Origin: Helicobacter enhydrae
Lineage (GTDB): Bacteria > Campylobacterota > Campylobacteria > Campylobacterales > Helicobacteraceae
Length of the DNA: 64,000 nt
Direction: 5' to 3'
NCBI RefSeq assembly: GCF_001693335.1
Contig: NZ_CP016503.1
Location: 868,001 to 932,000, forward strand
The notes under the pieces are model-generated. The model did not search any database and was not told the origin of the DNA. It saw only the letters and a list, made by a program, of their open reading frames with translations. This document shows positions 1 through 8,321 of this stretch, piece by piece. Position numbers and translations under genes: made by a program. Position 1 is the first letter of the stretch; each line of letters begins with the position of its first letter.

Positions 1-90
1 AAAACTCTTGCAATAGCTATTGAAAACAATAGTGTTAGCTCCTTACTTCAAGGCTCTCCTATCAAACCTGTATTTAGAAAATATAATTGA
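1..90 (+). CDS. C-terminal end of an unidentified protein (5' end outside window)
   Basis: Frame 1 is open from the first base to a TGA at 88-90 and encodes the last 29 residues of a protein whose start lies upstream. The next gene starts 10 bases later in the same direction, so it is probably an upstream member of the same surface-glycan operon. The short tail (ending SPIKPVFRKYN) is not enough for me to name a family. By context a sugar-modifying or nonulosonic-acid enzyme is likely, but this is inference from the neighbours only. Confidence 0.6.
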   Translation, partial: KTLAIAIENNSVSSLLQGSPIKPVFRKYN

Positions 91-99
91 GAGTAGCAA

Positions 100-1134
100 A
101 TGGAAGTTTTATACAAACAACAAGATAAACAGAAGTATTTCAAACACTACATGAGTTTCTTAGAAAAGAAACAATTGCCACTAAGCTATCATCCTTATAT
201 CATCAAATATTTTCACCTGATTGCTAAGCCCATAGAAGACAAGAGTTTTGTAGTAATCGAAAATCAACAATGTGTAGGAATCTGCTATTGTCCTATTTAT
301 GAAATTAATGGAAAGAAACATATTAGCAATAATGGTGGCTATACTCCTATTCCTATTGGGGAGAATGAAAGGATAACCAAGCATCTTTTCAATCTCTTAG
401 ATGAGATTGCAATCCAAACTTCTTGCTCTAGCATTCGTTTATATGTTGATTCACAATATAGCACACAATTTATCAATCAGAGAATGATGTCTGATACAGA
501 AAACATGCTTTTGTTAAAAAAATATGGATATATTGATACTTCATCTATCAATACAATTGCTGATCTCACTCTCCCTCAAGAAGAGATGCGAAAACGCTTG
601 AGAAAAAGTTATAAACCACTTATTAATTCGTATATGAAGAAATCGTGTTATTCAATTCATAAAATAACCCAAAGCAATCCAAACAAAGATATTCACGATC
701 AATATGTCCATTTCCATCATCTCTGCTCTGGACGCAAAACTAGAAGTGATGAGAGCTTTGAGATTCAATATCAAATGCTTTTAGATGGATTTGCAACACT
801 ATTTGGACTTTGTTACAACAAAGATTTTATTGGATTTTGCTACTTTTTTCATCATTTTCATTATGTTACATATCATAGTGGAGCTGATGATCCCAAATAC
901 GAAGGAAGCAAGATTCCAATCTATCATCTCATACTTTGGAATGCCTTTTGTGATTTTCATAAGATGGGCTATGTAAGTTGCAATATGAGCCAACCCTCTA
1001 ATTTTTCAGTGTTGCAAGGTTTTGGAGATTATAGTGATGAGAAACAAATCAATATTGCAAGCTTTAAAAGAGGTGTGGGGGGGGGGCTACTCCTCTTATT
1101 CGAGGGATTAAATATTTTGATAAAGAATGCTTAA
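100..1134 (+). CDS. FemAB/GNAT-like acyltransferase, phase-variable, currently OFF (frameshifted tail)
   Basis: The 344-residue product resembles FemAB/GNAT-fold transferases that add acyl or aminoacyl groups to sugars. Conserved-looking stretches include the basic RKRLRKSYKPLINSY segment and the C-terminal SFKRGVGG block. A G10 tract at 1077-1086 lies in the GVGGG codons. In the present frame the tail becomes GLLLLFEG and stops at 1134. With 8 or 11 Gs the protein would read GATPLIRGIKYFDKECL and run to TAG at 1179-1181, overlapping the start of the next gene at 1175. That tail fits the family and the operon spacing better, so the gene as sequenced looks phase-OFF or C-terminally altered. 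The acyl donor and sugar are unknown. Confidence 0.75.
   Translation: MEVLYKQQDKQKYFKHYMSFLEKKQLPLSYHPYIIKYFHLIAKPIEDKSFVVIENQQCVGICYCPIYEINGKKHISNNGGYTPIPIGENERITKHLFNLLDEIAIQTSCSSIRLYVDSQYSTQFINQRMMSDTENMLLLKKYGYIDTSSINTIADLTLPQEEMRKRLRKSYKPLINSYMKKSCYSIHKITQSNPNKDIHDQYVHFHHLCSGRKTRSDESFEIQYQMLLDGFATLFGLCYNKDFIGFCYFFHHFHYVTYHSGADDPKYEGSKIPIYHLILWNAFCDFHKMGYVSCNMSQPSNFSVLQGFGDYSDEKQINIASFKRGVGGGLLLLFEGLNILIKNA
1077..1086. repeat. poly-G tract (G10), phase-variation switch
   Basis: Ten uninterrupted Gs lie inside the coding sequence of the FemAB-like gene. Frame analysis shows that 8 or 11 Gs restore a 28-residue tail that meets the next gene, whereas the present 10 do not. Tracts this long slip during replication in Helicobacter and Campylobacter. 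Confidence 0.9.
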
Positions 1135-1174
1135 TTGAAGAGATTGATTTTTTTAAAAAAGAAGGATTAGAAAA

Positions 1175-1876
1175 ATGTTAGATATTTTTATTGAAGGTGA
1201 AGTGATTGATTTGAGAATCCCAACGCTAGAGCTTGCAGAAACATCTGATTGGTATAAATGGTTTAATCATCCACATACAACAGCTTTCTTAGAACACGGG
1301 GTGTTTCCAAACACTCGTGAAAAACAAATAGAGTTTTTCAAAAGAGCGATGGACGAAAGACTTTTGTTGATGGTTACAAACAAAGATGGGACAATTATTG
1401 GATCCACTAGCTTAATGAATATTGATTACAAAACACGCACTGCTGGAAGTGGCTTGGTGATTGGAGATTTTATATGCAAAAACCCTCTTGAAGCCCTAGA
1501 AGCTGTTGCAAGAATCACTGAACATGGATTTTGCAAACTTGGATTGAAACGCATTGAAGCAGCACAACATATCAAGCTCATTCCTTGGTCGCATCGTATG
1601 AGCTTGATTGGTTATCGTCTTGAGGGGATTTTCCAAAAAGCTTTTGTGAAAGGTATTGAAGTTGTAGATGTTTTAAGAATCTCTGCTCATTATGATGACT
1701 ATGAAAAGATTATTGCTTCAAGGGGGGGGGGTTATGGGATTCTCAAGAAAAAATGCTTGAGCGTGTTAAAAAACTTCCAAAGCCATCTATCCACAAAAAA
1801 CTTCAAAAGTTTTTTGAAGAATCCCAAGAGTATTATCATAATATTTTTACATCATAAGGAAAAACAATGCTTCTAA
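1175..1876 (+). CDS. GNAT-family N-acetyltransferase (RimL/PseH-like), phase-variable, currently frameshifted
   Basis: The first ~180 residues look like a RimJ/RimL/PseH-type GNAT acetyltransferase: N-terminal LRIPTLELAETSDWYKWF, a central IIGSTSLMNIDY strand, and AQHIKLIPWSHRMSLIGYR resembling the usual xxNxxSxxxxxKxGF region. It probably acetylates an amino sugar nucleotide of the neighbouring pathways. A G10 tract at 1722-1731 shifts the frame, so the present product reads through to 1876, into the next gene. With 8 or 11 Gs the tail would begin LWDSQEKMLERV and end at TAA 1855-1857. That is 9 bases before the next ATG and leaves AAGGA as its ribosome binding site. The present state is therefore judged OFF or altered. 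Confidence 0.75.
   Translation: MLDIFIEGEVIDLRIPTLELAETSDWYKWFNHPHTTAFLEHGVFPNTREKQIEFFKRAMDERLLLMVTNKDGTIIGSTSLMNIDYKTRTAGSGLVIGDFICKNPLEALEAVARITEHGFCKLGLKRIEAAQHIKLIPWSHRMSLIGYRLEGIFQKAFVKGIEVVDVLRISAHYDDYEKIIASRGGGYGILKKKCLSVLKNFQSHLSTKNFKSFLKNPKSIIIIFLHHKEKQCF
1722..1731. repeat. poly-G tract (G10), phase-variation switch
   Basis: Ten Gs sit inside the GNAT gene. Like the tract at 1077 it is one G short of (or two over) the length that gives the natural-looking C terminus and clean spacing to the next gene. Confidence 0.9.
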
Positions 1877-2637
1877 AAGACAAAATAGTTATCATCACAG
1901 GGGGTGCTGGACTTATCGGAAAATCTCTGTGCCAAGCCATTATTCAAAATGGAGGGATTGCAGTGATAGCAGATATTTCTCAAGAGCTTGGAGAAAAGGC
2001 TCAACATCAAATCGATCCTTCAAAGGAGCATTCACTTTTTGTAGAAATGGATATCACTGCAAAAGAAAGTATTGCTAGTGCGATTGCAAAGATTCATCAA
2101 GAATATGGCAAGATTGATGCTTTGGTGAATAATGCCTATCCACGCACCAAGCTATGGGGGAAAAATGATTTTTATCATTTTGATTTTGAGGATTTTTGCC
2201 AAAATCTCAAACTCCAGCTTGGGGGCTATGTGCTTACAAGCCAACAATTTGCTCTTTATTTCAAAAAACAAGGTTGGGGGAATATCATATCGATGTCCTC
2301 GATTATGGGAGTTTATGCTCCAAAATTTGAAAACTATGTAGGCACGGATATGGATAGCGTAGTGGATTATTCTATCATCAAAGCAGGGATTAATCACATG
2401 ACACGCTGGATGGCAAAATATCTTGCCAACACTGGCATTAGAGTTAATGCCATTGCACCGGGAGGAATCCTTGCTAACCAACCTCAAAGTTTCCTGCAAA
2501 AATATCGCAATTGCTGCACGAACAAAGGAATGCTTGATCCTCAAGATCTTAATGGCACTTTGATTTATCTGTTGAGTGATATGAGCAAATATGTCAATGG
2601 ACAAATTCTTATTGTTGATGATGGATGGGGATTGTGA
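1867..2637 (+). CDS. Short-chain dehydrogenase/reductase (PtmA-like)
   Basis: This 256-residue classical SDR has the Rossmann motif TGGAGLIGKS near residue 12, NNAYPR at the usual NNAG position, the catalytic serine in ISMSS, and the SVVDYSIIKAGI tyrosine-lysine pair (YxxxK). A PG motif follows (NAIAPGGI). The sequence resembles Campylobacter PtmA, a reductase linked to flagellin or nonulosonic-acid modification, but the substrate cannot be read from sequence. It starts at ATG with AAGGA seven bases upstream and overlaps the next gene at its 3' end. Confidence 0.85.
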   Translation: MLLKDKIVIITGGAGLIGKSLCQAIIQNGGIAVIADISQELGEKAQHQIDPSKEHSLFVEMDITAKESIASAIAKIHQEYGKIDALVNNAYPRTKLWGKNDFYHFDFEDFCQNLKLQLGGYVLTSQQFALYFKKQGWGNIISMSSIMGVYAPKFENYVGTDMDSVVDYSIIKAGINHMTRWMAKYLANTGIRVNAIAPGGILANQPQSFLQKYRNCCTNKGMLDPQDLNGTLIYLLSDMSKYVNGQILIVDDGWGL

Positions 2638-4052
2638 AACATAATATATTTTTGCTCGATAGAGATGGCGATATGCTTGAGTATATTCTCGCCCATTCTC
2701 AAGATAAGATTGTCGCACTAGTATGTGAAAAACACAAAAAAATCCTAGATCTTATTTCTCAATATCCAGAGAGGATTCTGCATATCATTGATTATAATGC
2801 TTTGCTTGATATTCAAAGCGTTGAATGTATTGATTATAGCTTGATTGCAAAAATGAAATTTGCTCAAATTGATATTGAAACCATGCTCCATCGCATCATG
2901 CTCAATAATCCTCTAGCCAAAGATATCTATCATCAACATCTCTCTTTTTTCGCACAAATTTTCAAACAAAATCAAATTGATATTTTGGTTTCTGCAGAAG
3001 CCAATCTTGCTTCACCTAATCATCATATCCCTTTTGCTCTATGCTGCCTACTTGGAATCCCTTGCTATTCTCTTGAAGGTTATCACTATACCGCTGTAGC
3101 ACTCAAAAACCACAATAATCGCAAGGAAAACTACGCAACATCACAAAAAAACATTCCTTTTGTTAGTCAGACAATCTGTGCTTCTGCAGAAAATATCATT
3201 TATTACACACTCAAAACTTCAAAAGAATATCAAAAAATGAGCATCAAAAGAATCATCAAAAATTTTGCATTAAAACTTGGGGGTGAGATGCTCTCACAAT
3301 TTCTTGTTTGTTTATCAAGGTTAAATTTTAAGCAAGATCGACTAGGCATCCCCTATTCTTATTGGGATAAACTCTATTATTTTTTTAGATACAAACAACT
3401 CAAAAGATACTATGACAAGCACTCCGTGATTCCTAATTTGAAAGAAAAATATATTTATTATAGCCTTCATCTTGAACCAGAGGCTGCGATCATAGGACAA
3501 ACGATCCTAGAAAGTCAGCTTACCATCATCAAAATGCTCTCCCAAGCCCTCCCTAATGGGTGGAGATTATATGTCAAAGAACATCCACACCAATTTATGC
3601 TCAACAATGAAGTCTCTCATTATTTCATCAACAACTTGGATTTTTTCAAAAACATCAGCCTCTATCAAGAGATCAAAAAATTGAAAAATGTTGAATTAGT
3701 TTCGCTCAAAATTTCCTCAAAAGAGCTGATGCAAAATGCACAAGCAATTGCTACTTTTGGTGGAACTATTAGTTTAGAATCTGCATTTGATAATATTCCA
3801 GCTATTTTATTCAATCCCTTTGAAAGTGTATATGGAGTGCTAGATCATACTTTGCATGTAACTTCCTATGCTGATTTACTCACAGCAATCCAAAAGATTC
3901 AAGATGGTTTTTTGAAAGACAAAAAAATCAATATCCAAAAAATCAATCCTTATTTAGCCAATCCCAATGATGCTAACTTTTATGATAATCTTTTTGCCAC
4001 TATCAAAGAACATGCCAAAACAATCAAACCCACAGGAGAGAAGCTTTGGTAG
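2625..4052 (+). CDS. Capsule/surface-polysaccharide biosynthesis protein (PF05159-like)
   Basis: The product has 475 residues and no clear signal peptide. The C-terminal half has the pattern of the capsule synthesis family: YYSLHLEPEAAI, LYVKEHPHQ, then IATFGGTISLESAF and an IPAILFNPFE segment, like the GT-B nucleotide-sugar domain of KpsC/KpsS relatives. The N-terminal half contains a Rossmann-like DILVSAEANLASPNH stretch. It probably transfers or processes a sugar on a surface glycan. The first ATG overlaps the SDR gene by 13 bases. A GTG at 2634 overlapping the SDR stop (GTGA) is an equally good start. Confidence 0.65.
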   Translation: MGIVKHNIFLLDRDGDMLEYILAHSQDKIVALVCEKHKKILDLISQYPERILHIIDYNALLDIQSVECIDYSLIAKMKFAQIDIETMLHRIMLNNPLAKDIYHQHLSFFAQIFKQNQIDILVSAEANLASPNHHIPFALCCLLGIPCYSLEGYHYTAVALKNHNNRKENYATSQKNIPFVSQTICASAENIIYYTLKTSKEYQKMSIKRIIKNFALKLGGEMLSQFLVCLSRLNFKQDRLGIPYSYWDKLYYFFRYKQLKRYYDKHSVIPNLKEKYIYYSLHLEPEAAIIGQTILESQLTIIKMLSQALPNGWRLYVKEHPHQFMLNNEVSHYFINNLDFFKNISLYQEIKKLKNVELVSLKISSKELMQNAQAIATFGGTISLESAFDNIPAILFNPFESVYGVLDHTLHVTSYADLLTAIQKIQDGFLKDKKINIQKINPYLANPNDANFYDNLFATIKEHAKTIKPTGEKLW

Positions 4053-4966
4053 AACGATCTCTAGCCCCCATTGTCCTATTTGTCTATAATCGTCCATCAC
4101 ACACACGCCAAACGATACAAGCACTTTTGCAAAATCCCCTTGCCTCACAAAGTCAGCTTTTCATCTATTCAGATGCTCCAAAAGACACCAAAACAAAACA
4201 AGCCGTTGAAGAAGTAAGAGAATATATCCACACTATAGAGGGCTTTGAAAACATCACAATCATTGAGAGGGAGAGAAATTTTGGCTTAGCTGATTCTATC
4301 ATCGATGGTGTAACTTCCATTGTGAATCAATATGGAAAAATCATTGTTTTGGAAGATGATATTGTCGTCTCTCCTTGTTTTTTGGAGTATATGAATGAAG
4401 CACTTGCTATGTATGAAGAAGATCTAAAAGTGGCTTGTATTTCTGCTTTTAATTTTCCTCTCAAATACCCTCAAAATATGCAAGATACAACTTTTTTCCT
4501 CAAAGGAGCGGATTGCTGGGGATGGGGCACTTGGGAAAGAGCGTGGAAACATTTTCAAAAGGATGGGAGCCAACTTCTAAAAGAGATTCAAGAAAAAAAA
4601 TTGCAAAAACAATTTGATCTTGACAACTCCTACCCTTACACCCAAATGCTAAAAAATCAGATCAAAGGCAAAAACAATTCTTGGGCGGTCCGTTGGTATG
4701 CTTCTGCTTTTTTGAAAAATATGCTTTGTCTATACCCCAAACACTCTTTAGTCGAAAATATTGGCACAGATGGCACACATTTCAAAAATGCGAAAAAAAA
4801 TGAGTTTTTTGGGGTTATTTCTGATACATCGTTTTGTATCACAAAGCTTAAGTGTCGTGAGAATCTTGAAGCAAGACAAGCTTTGATTTTTTTCTTTAAA
4901 AATCAAAAAGGGTTATTTTTTTGTAGAATATTAAAAAAAGCAAAGCAATTTTTGAGGATTTCGTGA
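4046..4966 (+). CDS. Glycosyltransferase family 2-like protein
   Basis: This 306-residue protein has a GT-A fold signature: an N-terminal PIVLFVYNRPSHTRQTIQAL donor-binding strand, an ERNFGLADSI segment, and the metal-binding LEDDIVVSP (D-D-I). A GWGTWERAW segment follows, typical of acceptor-side loops in this subgroup. The likely start is TTG at 4046, chosen because AGGAGAG lies 6-8 bases upstream and the downstream reading begins directly at the GT-A core. It overlaps the previous gene by 7 bases. Donor and acceptor are unknown. It belongs to the glycan operon. Confidence 0.8.
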   Translation: MVERSLAPIVLFVYNRPSHTRQTIQALLQNPLASQSQLFIYSDAPKDTKTKQAVEEVREYIHTIEGFENITIIERERNFGLADSIIDGVTSIVNQYGKIIVLEDDIVVSPCFLEYMNEALAMYEEDLKVACISAFNFPLKYPQNMQDTTFFLKGADCWGWGTWERAWKHFQKDGSQLLKEIQEKKLQKQFDLDNSYPYTQMLKNQIKGKNNSWAVRWYASAFLKNMLCLYPKHSLVENIGTDGTHFKNAKKNEFFGVISDTSFCITKLKCRENLEARQALIFFFKNQKGLFFCRILKKAKQFLRIS

Positions 4967-5823
4967 AAACAATTTTTAAAAAACTATGCCCTCCAATCAT
5001 TAAAGATTGTTTCAATCTTTTATTGCAAAGAAACATTCAATGGACTGGAAACTACACATCTTGGCAAGAAGCACAAACAAATGCGATTGGCTATGATCCA
5101 AATATGTTTATCCATCAGCTTGTCCAATCAGCAAAAATAGCAAGAGATGATGAGGAAAAAGTCGAGAGAGATAGCTTGATTTTCAATCGTTCAGAGGTCA
5201 CCTATCCCTATCCATTGCTTAGCAATCTTTTTGCTTTTTGCACCCATACTCAAGCACAAAGTCTTTTCATTCTTGATCTTGGAGGTAGTTTGGGAAGCCT
5301 TTATTATCAGAATCGCAAGTTTTTGAGTTTGCTTCCAAAATTTACTTGGAATATTCTAGAACAAGAGCAGATCATCCAAATAGGTAAAAAAGAATTTCAA
5401 AACCACACATTGTTCTTCCACTCCTCATATCAAGAGGCGGGGACACGACTCAAAGCTTCAGATACAAAAATCCTTGTTTTATCAAGTGTTTTACAATATC
5501 TTGAAAAACCCTTTGAAACACTCAAGCCAATCTTAGAGTATTTTGATTTTGATTGCATTCTTGTTGATCGCACACCCTTTAGCACAAACCATCAAGCACG
5601 CATTGCGATTCAAAAAGTCCCAAAGCGTATTTATCATTCTTCTTACCCTTGTCATCTTTTTAGCAAACATTTCTTTCTAGACTTTTTCCAAAATTTCACA
5701 ACTAGCAGGGGGGGGGGGTATGATTTGTTTGATGAATTTGATAGCTACATTGATTGCAACCAAAAAGAATTATTTTTCTTGGGCTTTGCATTCAAAAGGA
5801 GGGAGCAATGCTTAAAAAACTAA
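4963..5823 (+). CDS. Putative methyltransferase, TIGR04325 (LIC12133) type, phase-variable, ON
   Basis: The product is 286 residues. WTGNYTSWQEA near residue 27 and the SAM-binding-like LDLGGSLGSLYY near residue 105 are typical of TIGR04325 putative methyltransferases found in glycan loci. A G11 tract at 5708-5718 encodes RGGG. The frame stays open into a family-like ending (KELFFLGFAFKR), so this copy is ON. It starts with GTG overlapping the glycosyltransferase stop. The AAAAGGAGGGAG close to its 3' end is the ribosome binding site of the short ORF at 5808. The methyl acceptor is unknown. Confidence 0.75.
   Translation: MKTIFKKLCPPIIKDCFNLLLQRNIQWTGNYTSWQEAQTNAIGYDPNMFIHQLVQSAKIARDDEEKVERDSLIFNRSEVTYPYPLLSNLFAFCTHTQAQSLFILDLGGSLGSLYYQNRKFLSLLPKFTWNILEQEQIIQIGKKEFQNHTLFFHSSYQEAGTRLKASDTKILVLSSVLQYLEKPFETLKPILEYFDFDCILVDRTPFSTNHQARIAIQKVPKRIYHSSYPCHLFSKHFFLDFFQNFTTSRGGGYDLFDEFDSYIDCNQKELFFLGFAFKRREQCLKN
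5708..5718. repeat. poly-G tract (G11), phase-variation switch, in frame
   Basis: Eleven Gs sit in the TIGR04325 methyltransferase gene. The frame on both sides encodes family-like sequence, so 11 is an ON length. A change of one G would truncate or replace the last ~35 residues. Confidence 0.9.
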
Positions 5824-5906
5824 AACTTTTTTTTAGAAAACAACAATTCCACCCAAACTTTTTTGGAATCTTTCTCAACATTGTTGTTGTGGCACGAAAA
5901 GTATGA
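5808..5906 (+). CDS. 32-residue ORF, probable N-terminal remnant of a methyltransferase
   Basis: An ATG preceded by an excellent AGGAGGGAG site opens 32 codons. Its start overlaps the upstream stop and its TGA overlaps the next ATG (ATGA), so it is placed like a translated operon member. The sequence begins MLKKLKLFF and contains HPNFFGIFLN. This resembles the extreme N terminus of class I sugar-locus methyltransferases (…FLGIFINPFF…) as I remember them. I infer a gene deleted after its first ~30 codons and joined to the following glycosyltransferase. A genuine short peptide is the alternative. Confidence 0.4.
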   Translation: MLKKLKLFFRKQQFHPNFFGIFLNIVVVARKV

Positions 5907-6826
5907 TTTACAATTACTGCACTCTTTTTGATTCCAACTATCTTACAAGGGGCATTGCGATGCTTGAGAGCCTCAATCGACATACGCAAGACTTCCATCT
6001 CTATATTTTGGCTTTTGATACACTCGCTTACAATATTCTCACAAACATCAATCATCCCAAAACCACCATCATCAGTATGGAACAATTTGAGACGCCAGAT
6101 TTGCTTCAAGTCAAGCAAGATCGCACAAGGGGAGAATATTGCTGGACTTGCACTCCATTTATCATTGATTATTGCATTCAGACTTTTAATCTCTCACATT
6201 GCACTTATCTTGATGCTGATTTATACTTTTTTGATAATCCCAATATTTTGATAGATGAAATGCAAGATAATTCGGTTTTGCTAACCAAACACAACTACAC
6301 TCCAAAATACAATCAAGAAGCCACAAGTGGAATCTATTGCGTCCAATTTATGACTTTTAAAGCTACTCAAAAAGGTTTGGAAGCTTTGCAATGGTGGAAA
6401 GATCGTTGTTTTGAGTGGTGCTATGCACGCTTTGAAAATGGAAAGTTTGGAGATCAAAAGTATCTTGATGATTGGACACAACGCTTTGAGGGTGTGCATG
6501 TTTTGCAAAATATTCGAGGCGGACTTGCTCCTTGGAATATCCAACAATACCACGACATATCCCCTATTTTTTATCATTTTCATCATCTCAAATTTATCGA
6601 TGAGGACAAAATCGATCTGTGTCCTTACTTTCTCCCCCCACACACAATCAAAACGATTTATGCTCCCTACATCCAACATTTGCTCCAATTGAGAATGCGA
6701 TTTTATCCCCAAAATTTTGATGGACGCACCAAGCCACACTTCACTTGGAAAACGCCTTTGCGATGGATCAAACGCAAACTTCTCAACACATACAATATCT
6801 ATAATCTCAAAAACTTTGGAATCTAA
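5903..6826 (+). CDS. Glycosyltransferase, GT8-like (GT-A fold)
   Basis: The product has 307 residues. It opens with NYCTLFDSNYLTRGIAMLESL, typical of GT8-like enzymes that bind the nucleotide sugar at the N terminus. A YLDADLYFF segment near residue 100 carries the DxD metal motif, and GDQKYLDDW matches the conserved GDQ acceptor-side motif. The C-terminal HFHHLKFID resembles the closing H-F-H motif. The gene overlaps the short ORF by 4 bases and abuts the next gene directly (TAA then ATG). Donor unknown. Confidence 0.75.
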   Translation: MIYNYCTLFDSNYLTRGIAMLESLNRHTQDFHLYILAFDTLAYNILTNINHPKTTIISMEQFETPDLLQVKQDRTRGEYCWTCTPFIIDYCIQTFNLSHCTYLDADLYFFDNPNILIDEMQDNSVLLTKHNYTPKYNQEATSGIYCVQFMTFKATQKGLEALQWWKDRCFEWCYARFENGKFGDQKYLDDWTQRFEGVHVLQNIRGGLAPWNIQQYHDISPIFYHFHHLKFIDEDKIDLCPYFLPPHTIKTIYAPYIQHLLQLRMRFYPQNFDGRTKPHFTWKTPLRWIKRKLLNTYNIYNLKNFGI

Positions 6827-7192
6827 ATGGCTTGTTATCTACAAATACCTACGCATAATGATGATAGAGGGAGTTTGAGTGTTATTGAAAAGATTCTGCC
6901 TTTTGAAATCAAGCGTGTTTATTATATGTATGATGTTTCCCAAACTCGAGGAGGACACGCACACATCAAAACAACTCAAGCCTTTGTGTGTTTGGGGGGA
7001 AGTTGCGAAATCGTTACACAGACAAAACAATGCAGACAAAGTTTCCTGCTTGATTCTCCTCAAAAATGCTTAGTTTTGGAGCCTCACGAATGGCATACGA
7101 TTGAGAACCTTTCACCACAAGCTTTCTTGCTTGTCCTTGCATCAGAATACTACGATCCATCAGACTATATTGTGGAGATTCCCAATGATTGA
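6827..7192 (+). CDS. dTDP-4-oxo-6-deoxyglucose 3,4-ketoisomerase (FdtA/QdtA family, WxcM-like cupin)
   Basis: This 121-residue cupin has [34 protein letters not shown] and [13 protein letters not shown], the hallmark motifs of 3,4-ketoisomerases. Those enzymes convert dTDP-4-keto-6-deoxyglucose to the 3-keto sugar. The His pair in GGHAH and the HEWH segment are the expected catalytic residues. It works between RmlB (9194) and the adjacent aminotransferase to make a dTDP-3-amino-3,6-dideoxyhexose. Sequence alone does not say whether the product is galacto (FdtA) or gluco (QdtA). Confidence 0.85.
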   Translation: MACYLQIPTHNDDRGSLSVIEKILPFEIKRVYYMYDVSQTRGGHAHIKTTQAFVCLGGSCEIVTQTKQCRQSFLLDSPQKCLVLEPHEWHTIENLSPQAFLLVLASEYYDPSDYIVEIPND

Positions 7193-8276
7193 ATATGAAA
7201 ACTTAAGCAAAGCCAATGCAAGATTTTCCCAAGAGTTCCAAGAACAATTTCATCATTTTTTGGAAAAAGGGTGGTTTATTTTGGGAGAAAATGTCTCAAA
7301 GTTTGAGGAAGAATTTGCCCAATATGTTGGCACAAAATATTGTGTAGGTGTAGCATCAGGACTTGATGCTCTAATTTTGTCCCTACAAGCACTCAATTTG
7401 CCAAAAGATTCTGAAGTGCTTGTCCCATCCAACACTTATATCGCTACCATTTTGTCTATTTTGAGGAATGATCTTAAGCCCGTTTTGGTAGAACCCAATA
7501 TCCACACATACAATATCGATCCACACAAAATCAAAGAAAAAATCACCTCCAAAACCAAAGCGATTGTCATAGTGCATCTCTATGGCAAAGCGTGTGAAAT
7601 GGATCCTATTCTCTCTATTTGCCGAGATTATGACTTGCATCTCGTAGAAGATTGTGCTCAAGCACACGGAGCAAGATACAAAAACAAGCAAGTGGGGACA
7701 TTTGGGATTGGTTGTTTTAGCTTTTATCCCACAAAAAATCTTGGGGCTCTTGGAGATGCTGGAGGCATCACAACAAATGATCCACAATTGGCAGAAAAAC
7801 TTAGGGCTTTACGCAATTATGGATCCAAACAAAAATACATCAATCAATATATTGGCTACAACTCAAGACTTGATGAGCTCCAGGCTTGTTTTTTGCGTAT
7901 CAAACTTAAATCTTTGAATGAACTTATTGCCCATAAACGCACACTTGCAAGCCTCTATTTAGAAAATTTGAAGAAAGATTTTATCTGCCCTATTGTCGAA
8001 AAAGATTTTTTTGATGTGTATCATATTTTTAACATCAGGCATTCCCAAAGAGATCAGCTCAAATCCTATCTTTTTGAGCAAAATATCGCTACAGAGATAC
8101 ATTATCCCATCCCATCCCATAGGCAAGAAGCTATGCAAGGGATTTTTGATACAAATTATCCCATTGCCGAAACAATACATCAAACCACCCTTAGCCTTCC
8201 TATCTCTTTTGCTCATACCCAAGAAGAGATTTGGCAAGTCATCGAGACGCTCAACAAATGGAAATCCATCACCTAA
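7185..8276 (+). CDS. DegT/DnrJ/EryC1 PLP-dependent sugar aminotransferase (FdtB/QdtB-like)
   Basis: The product has 363 residues from ATG 7185 ([11 protein letters not shown]). That start has GGAG upstream and gives a normal family length; the open frame extends further upstream only through the preceding gene. Motifs: [11 protein letters not shown] (PLP phosphate binding), EDCAQAHGA (aspartate for the pyridine nitrogen), [16 protein letters not shown] (catalytic lysine), and [10 protein letters not shown]. It follows the ketoisomerase with an 8-base overlap, so it should aminate the 3-keto-6-deoxy sugar. No FdtC/QdtC-like acetyltransferase is adjacent. Confidence 0.88.
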   Translation: MIEYENLSKANARFSQEFQEQFHHFLEKGWFILGENVSKFEEEFAQYVGTKYCVGVASGLDALILSLQALNLPKDSEVLVPSNTYIATILSILRNDLKPVLVEPNIHTYNIDPHKIKEKITSKTKAIVIVHLYGKACEMDPILSICRDYDLHLVEDCAQAHGARYKNKQVGTFGIGCFSFYPTKNLGALGDAGGITTNDPQLAEKLRALRNYGSKQKYINQYIGYNSRLDELQACFLRIKLKSLNELIAHKRTLASLYLENLKKDFICPIVEKDFFDVYHIFNIRHSQRDQLKSYLFEQNIATEIHYPIPSHRQEAMQGIFDTNYPIAETIHQTTLSLPISFAHTQEEIWQVIETLNKWKSIT

Positions 8277-8290
8277 AACACAAAACTTGA

Positions 8291-8296
8291 TAGAAT
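8291..8296 (+). promoter_or_regulatory. -10 box (TAGAAT) before rmlA
   Basis: TAGAAT follows CTTGA 26 bases before the TTG start of rmlA, in a 45-base gap between genes. Helicobacter housekeeping promoters often show only a good -10 box. An internal operon promoter is likely but unproven. Confidence 0.45.
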
Positions 8297-8321
8297 TGCA
8301 TATTTTTATAAAGGAAGTTGA

